64,000 bases of DNA from an uncultured Umboniibacter sp. (GCF_947497555.1 NZ_CANMGY010000009.1:31182-95181); one strand, 5' to 3'. Shown: positions 44,510-54,873, counted from the first letter of the stretch. The notes: a model not told the origin generated them from the sequence alone. Translations and numbers: made by a program.

Positions 44510-45949
44510 ATGAATATTCAAAGCGATACCACGAAGGCATTACTTTCTGAACAAAGCCAACCTCTAAACTCGCAAGCGAGCTCGATAGTCTTTGGAACAT
44601 TTAGTGGTTTAGTTGATAAATTCGACCGAGAAAGTCGCCTCGACAGATCGGAGAGTGACATTGCTTTGTCTAGCATGCAGCACCCTATTCTCAGTAGTGG
44701 CATAGTGGGTGAAAAAATGGTCGAGCAATCGAAAACATCACCTAGCTCTATAATGCCTTCACTCACCGTCGTGAACCAAGATGGCCTCACTGGCTTAAGT
44801 AGCGACGTCTATCCAATTCAACTCAATGCGGAATTAAAGGCACAAGTTCCACACAGTGTCAGTCAGTTATCTTCGACGAGCGTCTCTCTGGATAATCTAT
44901 CACTGCCGTTTTACGGAGCCGCTTCAGCCAACCAACCACCTTCTTCAGGCGCTGAAGTAGAGAGCGAAAGCGGGCCGATGACGATGATTCATGGCAGTAA
45001 CGGTTTGGCTAGCTTCCTGTTAACTCCCGGTCAACTTGATAGACTCCAAGTCTCATCAGAATATACGCCAATGAGTGAGCCGTTAGAAATCAAGCACAAT
45101 GGCACGGAACTAGGCGCTCAAGGTCATAACGCTCAGTTAGCTGCTCACTCAGCCCATGACTCATTGCGCTCGGGGCACGATCTTTTATCTTCCCTGTTAG
45201 GAAGCCAAGCGGCCGACATGATGCCTATCAAGCAGGTAGCCAGGGATTTGTACATCGATGACCGGCGGAACATGAAACAGGCTGACCAAATAGCAGCGGC
45301 TGTTGTGAGGGCCGTTGATTCGGCTAAGCCTGGATCCGCCAATACCATCACCCCATTATCAGTTCGCTATGACGCTAACTCCTTCGCCAATTCTCTAGAT
45401 GCCTCAAATCTCGTCAGAAGTTCCATCACCACGGATCCGAATGTTGATCAGATAAATAATGGATTGAGGAATGCTGAAGCTACTTTACAAGCAAGCCCGA
45501 ATTCATCAGTAGCAAAAATGAGTCACCTCGAATCTAGCCTTGACGCTATGAAACTTAATCAGCAGCTGAAACTGGCGATCGATAATGTTGTAGCGAAGTT
45601 GCCACAGCGCTCAGCAGAGGGGCTGCGAATTAATTTAACGCCAGAAGCCCTTGGCCGTTTAGAGATTCAGGTAAAAGGGGACGGAGACCGCGTCACCATA
45701 CTATTCAATGTCTCGAATAGTAGTTCACGTGAGATCATGCTTTCTCAGCTCGACCGCTTCCGGGCACAACTCGGTGAAAATTTATCTACAGGTATTAGTG
45801 TTTCGGTAGATTCACGCGGCGAACATACCCATCAGCGTGACAAGAACCCTACTCGCCAAGAAGCTCATAGGAGCTTTAACGAAATTTCCGATAGTGAGGC
45901 TCCAGAGGAAAACTATCTCGTTAGTCAATGGACCCTAGCAAAGGTATAA
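44510..45949 (+). CDS. fliK: Flagellar hook-length control protein FliK
   Basis: 479 aa. The long N-terminal part is Ser-rich and low-complexity, as in the molecular-ruler region. The C-terminal Flg_hook domain is clear (LRINLTPEALGRLEIQVKGD to LSTGISVSVDS, about 378-440) and should signal to FlhB. The ATG at 44510 is chosen; a TTG five codons upstream is possible. Confidence 0.9.
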   Translation: MNIQSDTTKALLSEQSQPLNSQASSIVFGTFSGLVDKFDRESRLDRSESDIALSSMQHPILSSGIVGEKMVEQSKTSPSSIMPSLTVVNQDGLTGLSSDVYPIQLNAELKAQVPHSVSQLSSTSVSLDNLSLPFYGAASANQPPSSGAEVESESGPMTMIHGSNGLASFLLTPGQLDRLQVSSEYTPMSEPLEIKHNGTELGAQGHNAQLAAHSAHDSLRSGHDLLSSLLGSQAADMMPIKQVARDLYIDDRRNMKQADQIAAAVVRAVDSAKPGSANTITPLSVRYDANSFANSLDASNLVRSSITTDPNVDQINNGLRNAEATLQASPNSSVAKMSHLESSLDAMKLNQQLKLAIDNVVAKLPQRSAEGLRINLTPEALGRLEIQVKGDGDRVTILFNVSNSSSREIMLSQLDRFRAQLGENLSTGISVSVDSRGEHTHQRDKNPTRQEAHRSFNEISDSEAPEENYLVSQWTLAKV

Positions 45950-45952
45950 GCG

Positions 45953-46426
45953 ATGAAAAAGACGCTAATAGTTATTTTATTCAGTAGTATTTTAAGTTCT
46001 GCGTTTACCGTCACGGCGCTAGTGTACTTCGATGAAATGCGTTCTTTCATATCCGCTAATGAGGGATTTGAAACACCGTTAGAGATCGGCTTAGCTGATG
46101 AGCTGTCGAGCCCTGCTATCTATGTTGCATTGGACAAGGTAATCCTAACTGTTAATGGCAGAAGGACAGATCATCTCGTTTTGATCGAGGTTGCCATTAA
46201 AACTCGTAAGCCCGAACTCTTTGAGGATCGTGAGCAACTGATGCCTGTTATCCAAAATCGCCTCCTAAGGCTTTTCAGTGAGAATCTTAATGACGACATC
46301 GTCATCAAGGAGGCGATTGATAAAATAGAGCGTGAAGTTGAGGAGACGATTGATATCGCCATGCTCGAGATTGGTGAAGTTCAAACCATCGACCAGGTGA
46401 TGGTCACGTCCTTCATAGTCCAGTGA
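45953..46426 (+). CDS. fliL: Flagellar basal-body-associated protein FliL
   Basis: 157 aa. One N-terminal membrane segment (residues 5-26) precedes a periplasmic FliL domain containing VALDKVILTVNGRRTDHLVL and the region KPELFEDREQLMPVIQNRLL. FliL rings surround stators and support torque. Positionally equivalent to lafF. Confidence 0.88.
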   Translation: MKKTLIVILFSSILSSAFTVTALVYFDEMRSFISANEGFETPLEIGLADELSSPAIYVALDKVILTVNGRRTDHLVLIEVAIKTRKPELFEDREQLMPVIQNRLLRLFSENLNDDIVIKEAIDKIEREVEETIDIAMLEIGEVQTIDQVMVTSFIVQ

Positions 46427-46432
46427 CCCACG

Positions 46433-47158
46433 ATGTTAGATCTGCATCCTGAAAATAACTATGAACAAAGGCACCAGCCGTGCTTCGAGCTCGATGAAGC
46501 GGATCAGCGCTACCTGCTAAATAATTTTGGCGGCCTAATAAAACGCCAAGTTGCGCTCCTTAGTTTCCACGGCACCAGCAGCTTCGACGCCGACGATATG
46601 CATCAAACAGCACTGATAGCGCTTTTCGAGGCTGGTGTGCGCTTTGATGACATCTACAGTGGCGCGTTTCCCGCTTACGCGAAAAGACGAGTCCGTGGCG
46701 CTATACTAGACGAACTACGGCGCGATGACTCTAGAAGTCGGCGTGCACGGCAGCGTGCACACGAACTTACTGCAGCGGAAAAGCAGCTTACCCAAACTCT
46801 AGGTCGAAAACCTTCAGACACTGAGCTTGCCGATCATCTTAACTGTGATCTAAGCGCTCTCAGAGATGCGTATCAAGATCAGCTTCATGCTCAAGCACTC
46901 AATATTGAAGAAGCTCTGCAAAATCACCCATTGGGAACGGCTAATGAGAATCTACACCTCGAGATTAAAGAGGAGTTAGCCCAGGCCCTAGAAACCCTAA
47001 ATCAGCAAGATAAAGTCCTACTAGCCTTAATTTATCAACATGAACTTAATCAAAAGGAAGTTGCGGTCGTTTTAAACTATACGACAGCAAGAATCTGTCA
47101 GATGCACAAAAGTGCCCTGGCGCGATTAAGATCAGCGGTTGATAAATTAAGAGGCTAG
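46433..47158 (+). CDS. fliA: Flagellar sigma factor sigma-28 (FliA/LafS)
   Basis: 241 aa. Regions are recognisable: 2.1-2.4 from FDADDMHQTALIALFEAGVR to FPAYAKRRVRGAILDELRRD, region 3 LTQTLGRKPSDTELADHL, and region 4 DKVLLALIYQHELNQKEVAV with the HTH ending RICQMHKSALARLRS. Its target would include fliC. Location inside the fliD-motB operon, next to the stator genes, matches lafS. FlgM from the same locus is the likely antagonist. Confidence 0.94.
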   Translation: MLDLHPENNYEQRHQPCFELDEADQRYLLNNFGGLIKRQVALLSFHGTSSFDADDMHQTALIALFEAGVRFDDIYSGAFPAYAKRRVRGAILDELRRDDSRSRRARQRAHELTAAEKQLTQTLGRKPSDTELADHLNCDLSALRDAYQDQLHAQALNIEEALQNHPLGTANENLHLEIKEELAQALETLNQQDKVLLALIYQHELNQKEVAVVLNYTTARICQMHKSALARLRSAVDKLRG

Positions 47159-47159
47159 C

Positions 47160-48038
47160 GTGATAAAATTAGTAGGATTACTCACCATAACAATCGCAGT
47201 CTTCGGTGGCTTCCACGCCGCAGGAGGAAATATCGCTACGGTGTGGCAGCCCGCTGAGTTAGTTATTATTCTTGGCGCAGCCCTCGGAGCCCTCCTAATT
47301 GCCAATCCTGCCCATGTGATTAAGGAAATGCTGACACAGCTGAGAGCTATAGCCAGGGGAAAACCTAACGAGAAAGAGCTCTATTTAGAACTTATCGGGC
47401 TAATGCGAACCCTACTTGAGACCATCAGAGCAAAGGGTATTAAATCCGTTGACGATCACATCGATACACCTCAGGACAGCTTGTTGTTTCAGGATTATCC
47501 CCTCGTTCTTAAAGAGATTCATCTGATTGAATTCATCACCGACAACGTTAGGCTGCTCTCTATTGGACAAATTTCTGCCCACGAGATCGAGGCAATGCTC
47601 GAGCAGGAAATCATCGCGATTGAGGGCGACCTGAAACGACCATCAAAATCACTCGCTAAAATTGCTGATGCCTGCCCAGGCTTTGGGATTCTCGCTGCAG
47701 TGTTGGGAATCATCATCACGATGGGCTCCATCGATTCCTCTATCACCGAAGTGGGAGTAAAGGTGGCCGCTGCCTTAGTGGGCACCTTTGCTGGTATCTT
47801 CCTCTGCTACTGTTTCTTTGAGCCACTCTCTAGTGCAATGGCGATGCGCGTTGAACGCGATATATCGGCTCTGGAGTGTGTTAAGTCCATTCTCGTTGCC
47901 TACGTTGCGTCCAAACCAATCATTCTTGCTTGCGACGCAGGGCGGAAAAGTATTCAACTGGACGCGAAGCCATCCTTCGCGCACATGGAAAAATGGCTTG
48001 AGGAGCATCGGCCGGATACTAGACGGGAAGCCGCATGA
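47160..48038 (+). CDS. motA: Flagellar stator protein MotA (LafT-like)
   Basis: 292 aa with four membrane helices, starting at GTG 2 nt after fliA. The helix 3-4 motifs ADACPGFGILAAVLGIIITM and AALVGTFAGIFLCYCFFEPL are conserved. The length fits proton-type MotA rather than the shorter PomA (about 253 aa), so a proton-driven motor is likely but not certain. It overlaps motB by 4 nt. Confidence 0.94.
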   Translation: MIKLVGLLTITIAVFGGFHAAGGNIATVWQPAELVIILGAALGALLIANPAHVIKEMLTQLRAIARGKPNEKELYLELIGLMRTLLETIRAKGIKSVDDHIDTPQDSLLFQDYPLVLKEIHLIEFITDNVRLLSIGQISAHEIEAMLEQEIIAIEGDLKRPSKSLAKIADACPGFGILAAVLGIIITMGSIDSSITEVGVKVAAALVGTFAGIFLCYCFFEPLSSAMAMRVERDISALECVKSILVAYVASKPIILACDAGRKSIQLDAKPSFAHMEKWLEEHRPDTRREAA

Positions 48039-49048
48039 GCGCCCCGAGGATCGAAGCACCAGAGATTATAATCAAACGCGTTCGCCGAGGGCGCGAACAT
48101 GACGAGCATCATGGTGGTGGATGGAAGGTAGCCTTCGCAGACTTTGCGCTCGCTATGATGGCGTTATTTCTAGTCCTTTGGGTTATGCAGGTGGCCACCG
48201 ATGAACAAAAATCCGAGATCGCTAATTACGCAAGAACGGCTCGGCTACTCGATGACGAGCAGCTCTTGAATCAACAACCTGTGCGCTCAGCGCTGCTAGA
48301 TCTCGAAGGAACAATGGGAATATTTGATGGGCACGGCGATGCGGTGATTAAGCGCGAACTGAATGGCAACGATATTATCGCTCCGGCTGCATCGGCTATG
48401 AGAAGAAGTATCAGGACTCGGGAAGATATGTTGGTCGTAGCAGATGAAATTCGGCAATCGATCATAGATACTGAGGTCTCAGGGAATTTGTTAATTGAAG
48501 TGCAGAGCCACGGTGTGCGATTAGTACTGAGGGACGACGATGCACTAAGTATGTTTCCACTAGGTGGAACGGTAATGAACCCAGTCTATCGTAGGCTTCT
48601 TGAAAACCTAGCGCCTACGCTGAATCGAAATGACAATGACATTATGATCTCCGGCCATACCGATAGTCGACCGTTTTCCGGTGACGGGCAAGAACGCTCC
48701 AACTTCGAACTTTCATCTGAACGGGCTGCAACCGCTCGGCAAGTATTAGTTAAGAATGGCATTCAAAGCGATCGTGTACTCATGGTTAGCGGCCTCGCGG
48801 ATAACATCCACGTTGAGGGGACTGTAGGTAATGACGAACAGAATCGACGAATTGAAATATATATACTCAACAAAGAGGCCTCTGACTTTCTTCGGAGCCT
48901 ACATCAAAGCGATCCCTACTTCGCAGAGGATGAAGTTGACGGTGATAAGCGGCCAATTAGCCACGAGGATCAACGAATACTTAACTATGACAGCCTGGTT
49001 TCCACGATTAGTGAAACTGACGACGGCAATTCGAGCGATGGAAGTTAG
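48035..49048 (+). CDS. motB: Flagellar stator protein MotB (LafU-like)
   Basis: 337 aa. The single N-terminal helix has the ion-binding Asp36 in AFADFALAMMALFLVLWVMQ. An OmpA-type peptidoglycan-binding domain follows (ISGHTDSRPF to NRRIEIYIL, about 205-281). The segment between, with a possible plug helix, has the usual length. It is the last gene of the flagellar locus and is closed by a terminator shared with rplQ. Confidence 0.95.
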   Translation: MSAPRIEAPEIIIKRVRRGREHDEHHGGGWKVAFADFALAMMALFLVLWVMQVATDEQKSEIANYARTARLLDDEQLLNQQPVRSALLDLEGTMGIFDGHGDAVIKRELNGNDIIAPAASAMRRSIRTREDMLVVADEIRQSIIDTEVSGNLLIEVQSHGVRLVLRDDDALSMFPLGGTVMNPVYRRLLENLAPTLNRNDNDIMISGHTDSRPFSGDGQERSNFELSSERAATARQVLVKNGIQSDRVLMVSGLADNIHVEGTVGNDEQNRRIEIYILNKEASDFLRSLHQSDPYFAEDEVDGDKRPISHEDQRILNYDSLVSTISETDDGNSSDGS

Positions 49049-49079
49049 GGTTCAAAGAGGCCCTTCTAACACAGCGAAA

Positions 49080-49107
49080 AAAAAGCCGATCAAATGATCG
49101 GCTTTTT
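49080..49107. terminator. Bidirectional terminator between motB and rplQ
   Basis: AAAAAGCCGATCA and TGATCGGCTTTTT form a perfect 13-bp stem with a 2-nt loop. T-runs on both strands let it end motB transcription rightward and the alpha operon leftward. Confidence 0.9.
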
Positions 49108-49129
49108 CTATTAGCTTGCGCTAAATGAT

Positions 49130-49513
49130 TTACTCGTCGTCAGCTTCTTCAGCAACCGGACGATCAACCATTTCAACGTATGCCATTGGTGCGTTATCAC
49201 CAGCGCGGAAACCACACTTTAGAACGCGAACGTAACCACCTGGACGCGTGTTGTAACGCGGACCTAGTTCGTTGAAAAGCTTACCTACCGCTTCGTCAGA
49301 ACGAAGACGAGAGAAAGCTAGACGACGGTTAGCAACAGAATCAACTTTTGCTAGCGTGATTAGAGGCTCAACAACACCACGAAGCTCTTTAGCTTTTGGC
49401 AAAGTCGTTTTAATTAACTCGTGCTCAACCAAAGATGCGGCCATGTTACGGAACATAGCGCGACGGTGAGAACCAGTACGATTTAATTTACGACCTGAAT
49501 GACGATGACGCAT
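49130..49513 (-). CDS. rplQ: 50S ribosomal protein L17
   Basis: 127 aa, matching E. coli L17 over its conserved part ([20 protein letters not shown]). It is the last gene of the alpha operon and here the first core gene next to the flagellar locus. A 14-bp hairpin separates it from rpoA. Confidence 0.97.
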   Translation of the reverse strand: MRHRHSGRKLNRTGSHRRAMFRNMAASLVEHELIKTTLPKAKELRGVVEPLITLAKVDSVANRRLAFSRLRSDEAVGKLFNELGPRYNTRPGGYVRVLKCGFRAGDNAPMAYVEMVDRPVAEEADDE

Positions 49514-49573
49514 AATAATAATTCCTAATCAGCTTACCAACAGGCTGCTATCTCAGCATGACCCCAGGTAAGA

Positions 49574-49603
49574 AAGCTAAGGCGCAACATTGCGCCTTAG
49601 CTT
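49574..49603 (-). terminator. Strong hairpin between rpoA and rplQ
   Basis: AAGCTAAGGCGCAA / TTGCGCCTTAGCTT, a perfect 14-bp stem with a 2-nt loop, lies in the 112-bp gap. On the minus strand it is followed by TTCTTACC, not a clean T-run, so attenuation, mRNA stabilisation or processing is as likely as termination. Confidence 0.55.
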
Positions 49604-49625
49604 ACAATCAGAAGACTCGTTGCTA

Positions 49626-50627
49626 TTAGATAGCGAAACGATCTTCTACTTTAATGCTTGCAGGTGGCCAGTTCTCTAGTTTCATACCTAGAGACAGTCC
49701 ACGAGAAGCGAGGATATCCTTGATTTCAGTCAATGACTTCTTACCAAGGTTTGGCGTCTTAAGCAGCTCAACTTCTGTGCGCTGAATAAGATCACCGATG
49801 TAGTAGATGTTCTCTGCTTTTAGACAGTTCGCAGAACGAACTGTAAGCTCTAGATCATCAACTGGACGCAGAAGAATCGGATCAATTTCCTCTTCTTTAA
49901 CTTCCTCAGCCTGTTCGACTTCGCTTTCTAGCTCAACGAAAACCGCCAACTGATGCTGCAGAATAGTAGCAGCGCGACGAATCGCCTCTTCAGGGTCAAG
50001 CGTTGAATCCGTTTCCAGATCTAACACTAGCTTGTCGAGGTCAGTACGCTGTTCAACACGTGCGCTTTCAACACTGTAAGCGACGCGCTGAACCGGGCTG
50101 AAAGATGCATCCAGTTGCAGACGACCAATAGAACGAGTTTCATCCTCTGAGCTCTTCCGTGCAGAAGCCGGGACGTATCCGCGACCTGTTGCTACGACCA
50201 TACGAATGTTTAACTCGCCTTTCGCGTTAACGTTAGCGATAACATGCTCTGGATTCTTAATTTCCATATCGCCTTCGGTCTGAATATCACCCGCAGTTAC
50301 CACACCAGCGCCTTTCTTGCTGATGGTGATCTCTGCGCGATCCTTTCCTTCCATAACGATAGCAACGCCCTTGAGATTCAAAAGAATCTCAATTACGTCT
50401 TCCTGAACACCTTCGATAGAAGAGTACTCATGTAGAACACCGTCAATTTCGGCTTCTACAATTGCACAACCTGGCATCGAAGAAAGCAGGATACGACGGA
50501 GCGCGTTACCAAGAGTATGGCCGAAACCACGCTCTAATGGCTCCAAGGTCACTTTAGCGTGAGTTGGACTATACTCGTGCACGTCGATATGACGTGGTGT
50601 AAGAAACTCATTCAATACACTCTGCAT
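49626..50627 (-). CDS. rpoA: DNA-directed RNA polymerase subunit alpha
   Basis: 333 aa. The N-terminal assembly domain contains [20 protein letters not shown], and the C-terminal domain contains [20 protein letters not shown], which contacts UP elements and activators. The start at 50627 (MQSVLNEFL) follows AGGTG; a GTG two codons upstream is the alternative. Confidence 0.98.
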   Translation of the reverse strand: MQSVLNEFLTPRHIDVHEYSPTHAKVTLEPLERGFGHTLGNALRRILLSSMPGCAIVEAEIDGVLHEYSSIEGVQEDVIEILLNLKGVAIVMEGKDRAEITISKKGAGVVTAGDIQTEGDMEIKNPEHVIANVNAKGELNIRMVVATGRGYVPASARKSSEDETRSIGRLQLDASFSPVQRVAYSVESARVEQRTDLDKLVLDLETDSTLDPEEAIRRAATILQHQLAVFVELESEVEQAEEVKEEEIDPILLRPVDDLELTVRSANCLKAENIYYIGDLIQRTEVELLKTPNLGKKSLTEIKDILASRGLSLGMKLENWPPASIKVEDRFAI

Positions 50628-50655
50628 TGGCACACCTGTTGGCTTAGTTATTCGT

Positions 50656-51276
50656 TTACTTCGAGTAAAGCTCGATGATTAGCGACTCGTTAATGTCCGC
50701 AGACAAATCGGTACGCTCTGGTAGGCGCTTAAATGTGCCTTCCATCTTCGGTGCATCTACTTCGATCCATTCGTTGGTACCGCGGTTTGCTGCAAGCTCT
50801 AGAGCTTGAGCGATACGCAACTGCTTTTTCGACTTCTCACGAACAGCAACAACATCACCTTCTTTAACCTGGAAAGATGGAATGTTTACCGTCTTACCGT
50901 TAACAGTGATTGCCTTGTGAGAAACAAGCTGACGAGACTCTGCACGTGTTGAACCGTAACCGATACGGTAAACAACGTTGTCTAGTCGACATTCTAACAA
51001 CTGTAGCAGGTTTTCGCCGGTATTACCCTTGCGACGTGCTGCTTCTTTGTAGTAAGAACGGAATTGCTTCTCGAGGATGCCGTACATGCGACGTACTTTC
51101 TGCTTCTCACGAAGCTGAACACCGTAGTCAGATAAACGACCACGACGTGCGCCATGTACACCAGGAGCTGTCTCAAGCTTACACTTAGACTCTAGTGGAC
51201 GGACACCGCTCTTTAAAAATAGATCTGTACCCTCGCGACGGGCTAGCTTGCACTTAGGGCCAATATAACGTGCCAT
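50656..51276 (-). CDS. rpsD: 30S ribosomal protein S4
   Basis: 206 aa, the E. coli length. It contains [20 protein letters not shown] and an S4 RNA-binding fold. S4 is the translational repressor of the alpha operon in E. coli and may act on this leader too. Confidence 0.98.
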   Translation of the reverse strand: MARYIGPKCKLARREGTDLFLKSGVRPLESKCKLETAPGVHGARRGRLSDYGVQLREKQKVRRMYGILEKQFRSYYKEAARRKGNTGENLLQLLECRLDNVVYRIGYGSTRAESRQLVSHKAITVNGKTVNIPSFQVKEGDVVAVREKSKKQLRIAQALELAANRGTNEWIEVDAPKMEGTFKRLPERTDLSADINESLIIELYSK

Positions 51277-51291
51277 GGGTTCGCTCTCCTC

Positions 51292-51684
51292 TTATACGCG
51301 ACGTTTCTTCGGTGGACGACATCCGTTATGCGGAATAGGCGTCACGTCAGAAATGTTAGTGATTTTGTAGCCACAGTTGTTCAATGCACGAACTGCAGAT
51401 TCACGACCTGGACCTGGACCTTTAACTTCCACGTCTAGATTTTTAAGACCGAAGTCTTTTGCTGCGTTACCAGCACGCTCAGCAGCTACCTGTGCTGCGA
51501 ACGGGGTACTCTTACGAGAACCACGGAAACCTGAACCACCTGCGGTAGCCCAAGACAGAGCATTGCCCTGACGGTCAGTGATCGTGATGATGGTGTTGTT
51601 GAACGACGCATGGATATGCGCGATCCCATCAACGACGGACTTCTTGACCTTTTTGCGAGTTTGCTTCGCACCTGGCTTAGCCAT
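51292..51684 (-). CDS. rpsK: 30S ribosomal protein S11
   Basis: 130 aa, with start [15 protein letters not shown] and the conserved [18 protein letters not shown]. The start at 51684 follows GGAAGGA; the open frame five codons longer covers the Shine-Dalgarno. Confidence 0.98.
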   Translation of the reverse strand: MAKPGAKQTRKKVKKSVVDGIAHIHASFNNTIITITDRQGNALSWATAGGSGFRGSRKSTPFAAQVAAERAGNAAKDFGLKNLDVEVKGPGPGRESAVRALNNCGYKITNISDVTPIPHNGCRPPKKRRV

Positions 51685-51747
51685 AGATCCTTCCTCCAAA
51701 TGTAAGGACTAAGTATCGACCTCACAGTCGACACGACGCGTGAATGA

Positions 51748-52104
51748 TTAGCGTTTAATTGGCTTACGTGGGCCTTTACGCGTGCGAGCATTCGTCTTAG
51801 TACGCTGACCACGAAGTGGTAAACTGCGACGGTGACGAAGACCACGGTAACAACCTAGATCCATTAAACGCTTGATGCTCATTGAAACTTCACGACGAAG
51901 ATCACCTTCTACAGTGTTCTTTGCCACTTCGTTACGAAGTGCATCTACTTGCTCTTCAGAAAGACTACCGATTTTGGCGTCTTCTGCGATTCCAGTAACC
52001 GCACAGATCTGCTTAGACTTAGTACGGCCGATACCGAAAATATAAGTCAGTGAGATAACAGTGTGCTTGTTATCTGGAATGTTTACTCCAGCAATACGAG
52101 CCAT
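51748..52104 (-). CDS. rpsM: 30S ribosomal protein S13
   Basis: 118 aa, [20 protein letters not shown] at the start and a basic C-terminal tail ([18 protein letters not shown]). It is the first gene of the alpha operon. The start at 52104 follows TTGGAG; a longer frame exists without support. Confidence 0.98.
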   Translation of the reverse strand: MARIAGVNIPDNKHTVISLTYIFGIGRTKSKQICAVTGIAEDAKIGSLSEEQVDALRNEVAKNTVEGDLRREVSMSIKRLMDLGCYRGLRHRRSLPLRGQRTKTNARTRKGPRKPIKR

Positions 52105-52159
52105 TGAAAATAACTCCAATAAATTAGCTTATACAGCAATACGACAGCAATCAAAGATT

Positions 52160-52206
52160 GCCGGATGCCCCTTAAAAGGTGCGCAATAGTAGCGCAAGCA
52201 TCCGGC
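52160..52206 (-). promoter_or_regulatory. Two-part hairpin in the rpmJ-rpsM gap, possible alpha-operon control element
   Basis: The outer stem GCCGGATGC / GCATCCGGC encloses a second stem TGCGC / GCGCA. It lies about 55 bp upstream of rpsM, where the alpha-operon leader would be. It does not match the E. coli S4-binding pseudoknot by eye; it could be an attenuator or terminator of the spc transcript. Confidence 0.45.
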
Positions 52207-52240
52207 TGAATCAAATAATTCTCTTCGAAAGCTAAATCGA

Positions 52241-52357
52241 TTAGCCTTGACGCTGCTTGTGACGTGGTTCAGCGCTACAAATAACGCGAACTGTGCCCTT
52301 GCGACGAATAATTTTGCAATTTCTGCAAATCTTTTTAACTGACGCACGAACTTTCAT
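52241..52357 (-). CDS. rpmJ: 50S ribosomal protein L36
   Basis: 38 aa: [20 protein letters not shown] and onward to PRHKQRQG. This is the zinc-ribbon form with Cys at positions 11, 14 and 27 and His at 32. It sits between secY and rpsM as in E. coli. Confidence 0.95.
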   Translation of the reverse strand: MKVRASVKKICRNCKIIRRKGTVRVICSAEPRHKQRQG

Positions 52358-52383
52358 GGTCGGCTCCTCTTTACGGGGCGCGC

Positions 52384-53709
52384 TTAGCGCGCACCATTTC
52401 CGTAGTTCTTCAGGTTGGCTTTCTTCATCAGCCCGTCGTACTGAGTCGACATCATATGCTGTTGAATCTGAGCCATGAAATCCATGACAACTACTACTAC
52501 GATAAGCAGTGACGTTCCGCCCAAGTAAAATGGAATGTTCGCAAACACTACCAAGAACTGAGGCATCAAACATACTGCCGCAATATAAATCGCACCAACT
52601 AACGTTAGCCGTCCCAGAACGCTATCCAAGTAATCGGCGGTCTTCATACCCGGGCGAATGCCTGGGATGCTGCCACCTGAACGCTTCAAGTTTTCTGACA
52701 CTTCCTTCGAATTGAAGGTAATCGCCGTGTAGAAGTAACAGAAGAATACGATCATCAACGTGAACAAAATAATGTTCAATGGCTGCCCTGGGCTCAACAT
52801 CAAAGCAATATCCTGGAGCAATTCAGATCCAGAAGATTGACCCGCCCATTGGGCGATTGACGCTGGGAATAGCAAAATACTGCTCGCAAAAATAGCTGGG
52901 ATTACACCGGCCATATTGATTTTGAGCGGCAAATAGCTAGCCTGCGGCTGCATTTGTCGACGACCCTGTTGACGTCTAGCGTAGTGAATTGGTATGCGAC
53001 GTTGCGCGCGCTCCATACGGACCACACCCCAAACAACCGCAACCGCGACCAAACCGATAAGAATCAACACGAGGAAGTTCAAATCACCTTGACGCGCCGA
53101 CTCAAACGCTTGACCTAGTGCCGACGGGAGACCCGCCACGATGCCTGCGAAGATCAGCATGGATATACCATTACCAATACCACGTTCAGTCACCTGTTCA
53201 CCAAGCCACATCATAAACATCGCTCCACCAACTAACGACATTACCGCTACTAAAGTAACGCTGACGCCAGTTGCGTAAAACAATCCTTGTCCTGATAAGC
53301 CTGCTACCATACCAGCGCCCTGAACGGTCGCCAATACGAGAGTTCCCCAACGGGTATACTGGCTTATCTTGCGACGCCCTGCCTCTCCCTCTTTTTTGAG
53401 GGCTTCTAACGACGGTACAACCGCTGTTAGTAACTGCGTAATGATCGACGCAGAGATGTATGGCATGACGCCCAGCGCAAGGATACTCATACGCTCTAGT
53501 GCACCACCAGAGAACATATTGAATAATCCCAGAATCGTGCCTTCGTTTTGACTGAATAGCTCAGCCACACGAGCAGGGTTAATTCCAGGTAACGGTATAT
53601 GTGTACCGACTCGATATACGATGATCGCTAATAACAAAAAGGTAAGGCGAGACTTAAGCTCGCCTAAACCTTTTTGACTACCCGTCATCATTGCACTGGG
53701 GTTAGTCAT
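52384..53709 (-). CDS. secY: Preprotein translocase subunit SecY
   Basis: 441 aa, ten membrane helices. Conserved segments include [33 protein letters not shown] helix 2 and [13 protein letters not shown]. It is the channel of the Sec translocon. The start overlaps the rplO stop codon by one base. A GCGCGC-TTA-GCGCGC palindrome (52378-52392) spans its stop codon. Confidence 0.98.
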   Translation of the reverse strand: MTNPSAMMTGSQKGLGELKSRLTFLLLAIIVYRVGTHIPLPGINPARVAELFSQNEGTILGLFNMFSGGALERMSILALGVMPYISASIITQLLTAVVPSLEALKKEGEAGRRKISQYTRWGTLVLATVQGAGMVAGLSGQGLFYATGVSVTLVAVMSLVGGAMFMMWLGEQVTERGIGNGISMLIFAGIVAGLPSALGQAFESARQGDLNFLVLILIGLVAVAVVWGVVRMERAQRRIPIHYARRQQGRRQMQPQASYLPLKINMAGVIPAIFASSILLFPASIAQWAGQSSGSELLQDIALMLSPGQPLNIILFTLMIVFFCYFYTAITFNSKEVSENLKRSGGSIPGIRPGMKTADYLDSVLGRLTLVGAIYIAAVCLMPQFLVVFANIPFYLGGTSLLIVVVVVMDFMAQIQQHMMSTQYDGLMKKANLKNYGNGAR

Positions 53710-54143
53710 TAATCCTCTACCTTGCCACCGGCTGTTTCAATTGCTTCTTTAGCGCCTTTGGAAACCTTTAGACCTTTGACAGTAACTGCACGAGTTACGT
53801 CGCCAGAAAGGAATACTTTGGCTCGAGTGATATTTTTAGCAACTAATCCAGCATCTTTCAATGCCTCAACAGTTACTACATCACCCGCAATTGAACCGAG
53901 TTCAGATGTACGGATCTCAGCAGTAGTGATACCGATGCGTGAAGTAAAACCGAATTTCGGTAGACGCTTCTGCATAGGCATCTGACCACCCTCGAAACCT
54001 GGACGGACAGAACCGCCAGAACGAGATTTCAGACCCTTGTGACCGCGACCACCAGTTTTACCAACGCCACTACCAATACCGCGACCAACGCGCTTCTTGC
54101 TGTGCTTGTGGCCTTCAGCTGGGCTTAAAGTATTAAGACGCAT
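53709..54143 (-). CDS. rplO: 50S ribosomal protein L15
   Basis: 144 aa, [20 protein letters not shown] followed by the Gly-rich [16 protein letters not shown], typical of L15. It lies in the spc operon between rpmD and secY. Confidence 0.98.
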   Translation of the reverse strand: MRLNTLSPAEGHKHSKKRVGRGIGSGVGKTGGRGHKGLKSRSGGSVRPGFEGGQMPMQKRLPKFGFTSRIGITTAEIRTSELGSIAGDVVTVEALKDAGLVAKNITRAKVFLSGDVTRAVTVKGLKVSKGAKEAIETAGGKVED

Positions 54144-54147
54144 GCTG

Positions 54148-54330
54148 TTAACCCTCCACTTTCAATAGATAATGGGCTTTGTTAATCATGCCGCGTACTG
54201 CTGGAGTATCTTCTACTTCAACAGTATGGCCGATTCGACGTAAACCCAAACCTGCTACGCAGGCTTTGTGGCTCGCAAGACGACCAGCGGTCGATTTAAC
54301 TTGCGTTACCTTAATGGTTTTATTTGCCAT
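54148..54330 (-). CDS. rpmD: 50S ribosomal protein L30
   Basis: 60 aa: [20 protein letters not shown] with the family pattern [20 protein letters not shown]. The ATG at 54330 gives the standard length; a longer open frame runs back into rpsE and is not used. Confidence 0.97.
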   Translation of the reverse strand: MANKTIKVTQVKSTAGRLASHKACVAGLGLRRIGHTVEVEDTPAVRGMINKAHYLLKVEG

Positions 54331-54352
54331 TGTCGTTCGTCCTCGCTGCAAA

Positions 54353-54862
54353 TTAGCCTTGGATCTCTTCGACAGACAGGCCACGCTTAGCGGCGATGTC
54401 TTCCGGAGAACGCATATTTTCGAGCGCCTTAAAAGTCGCACGTACTACGTTTACTGGGTTAGTGCTACCGTAGCACTTAGCCAAAACGTTGTGTACGCCT
54501 GCGATTTCTAGCACAGCACGCATTGCACCACCGGCAATAACACCTGTACCTTCAGAGGCTGGCTGCATGTAAATTTTCGATGCACCGTGGCGCGCTTTGA
54601 TCGGGTACTGAATGGTATCACCTTTCAGCTGTACCGTGATCATGTTGCGACGTGCATTTTCCATCGCCTTTTGGATAGCGACAGGCACTTCACGCGCCTT
54701 GCCACGACCAAAGCCGACTTTACCGTTACCATCACCAACGACAGTTAGGGCGGTGAAACCGAAAATACGGCCACCTTTAACAACTTTAGCTACACGATTA
54801 ACCTGTACTAGTTTCTCTTGTAAGCCTTCGCTGTTGTTGTCTTTTTGCTTCTGCTCTGCCAT
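54353..54862 (-). CDS. rpsE: 30S ribosomal protein S5
   Basis: 169 aa. It contains [20 protein letters not shown] and [14 protein letters not shown], the S5 RNA-binding signature. The start MAEQKQKD at 54862 is preferred over one three codons upstream. Proofreading- and spectinomycin-related loop residues appear unaltered by eye. Confidence 0.98.
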   Translation of the reverse strand: MAEQKQKDNNSEGLQEKLVQVNRVAKVVKGGRIFGFTALTVVGDGNGKVGFGRGKAREVPVAIQKAMENARRNMITVQLKGDTIQYPIKARHGASKIYMQPASEGTGVIAGGAMRAVLEIAGVHNVLAKCYGSTNPVNVVRATFKALENMRSPEDIAAKRGLSVEEIQG

Positions 54863-54873
54863 GTCTCTCACCT

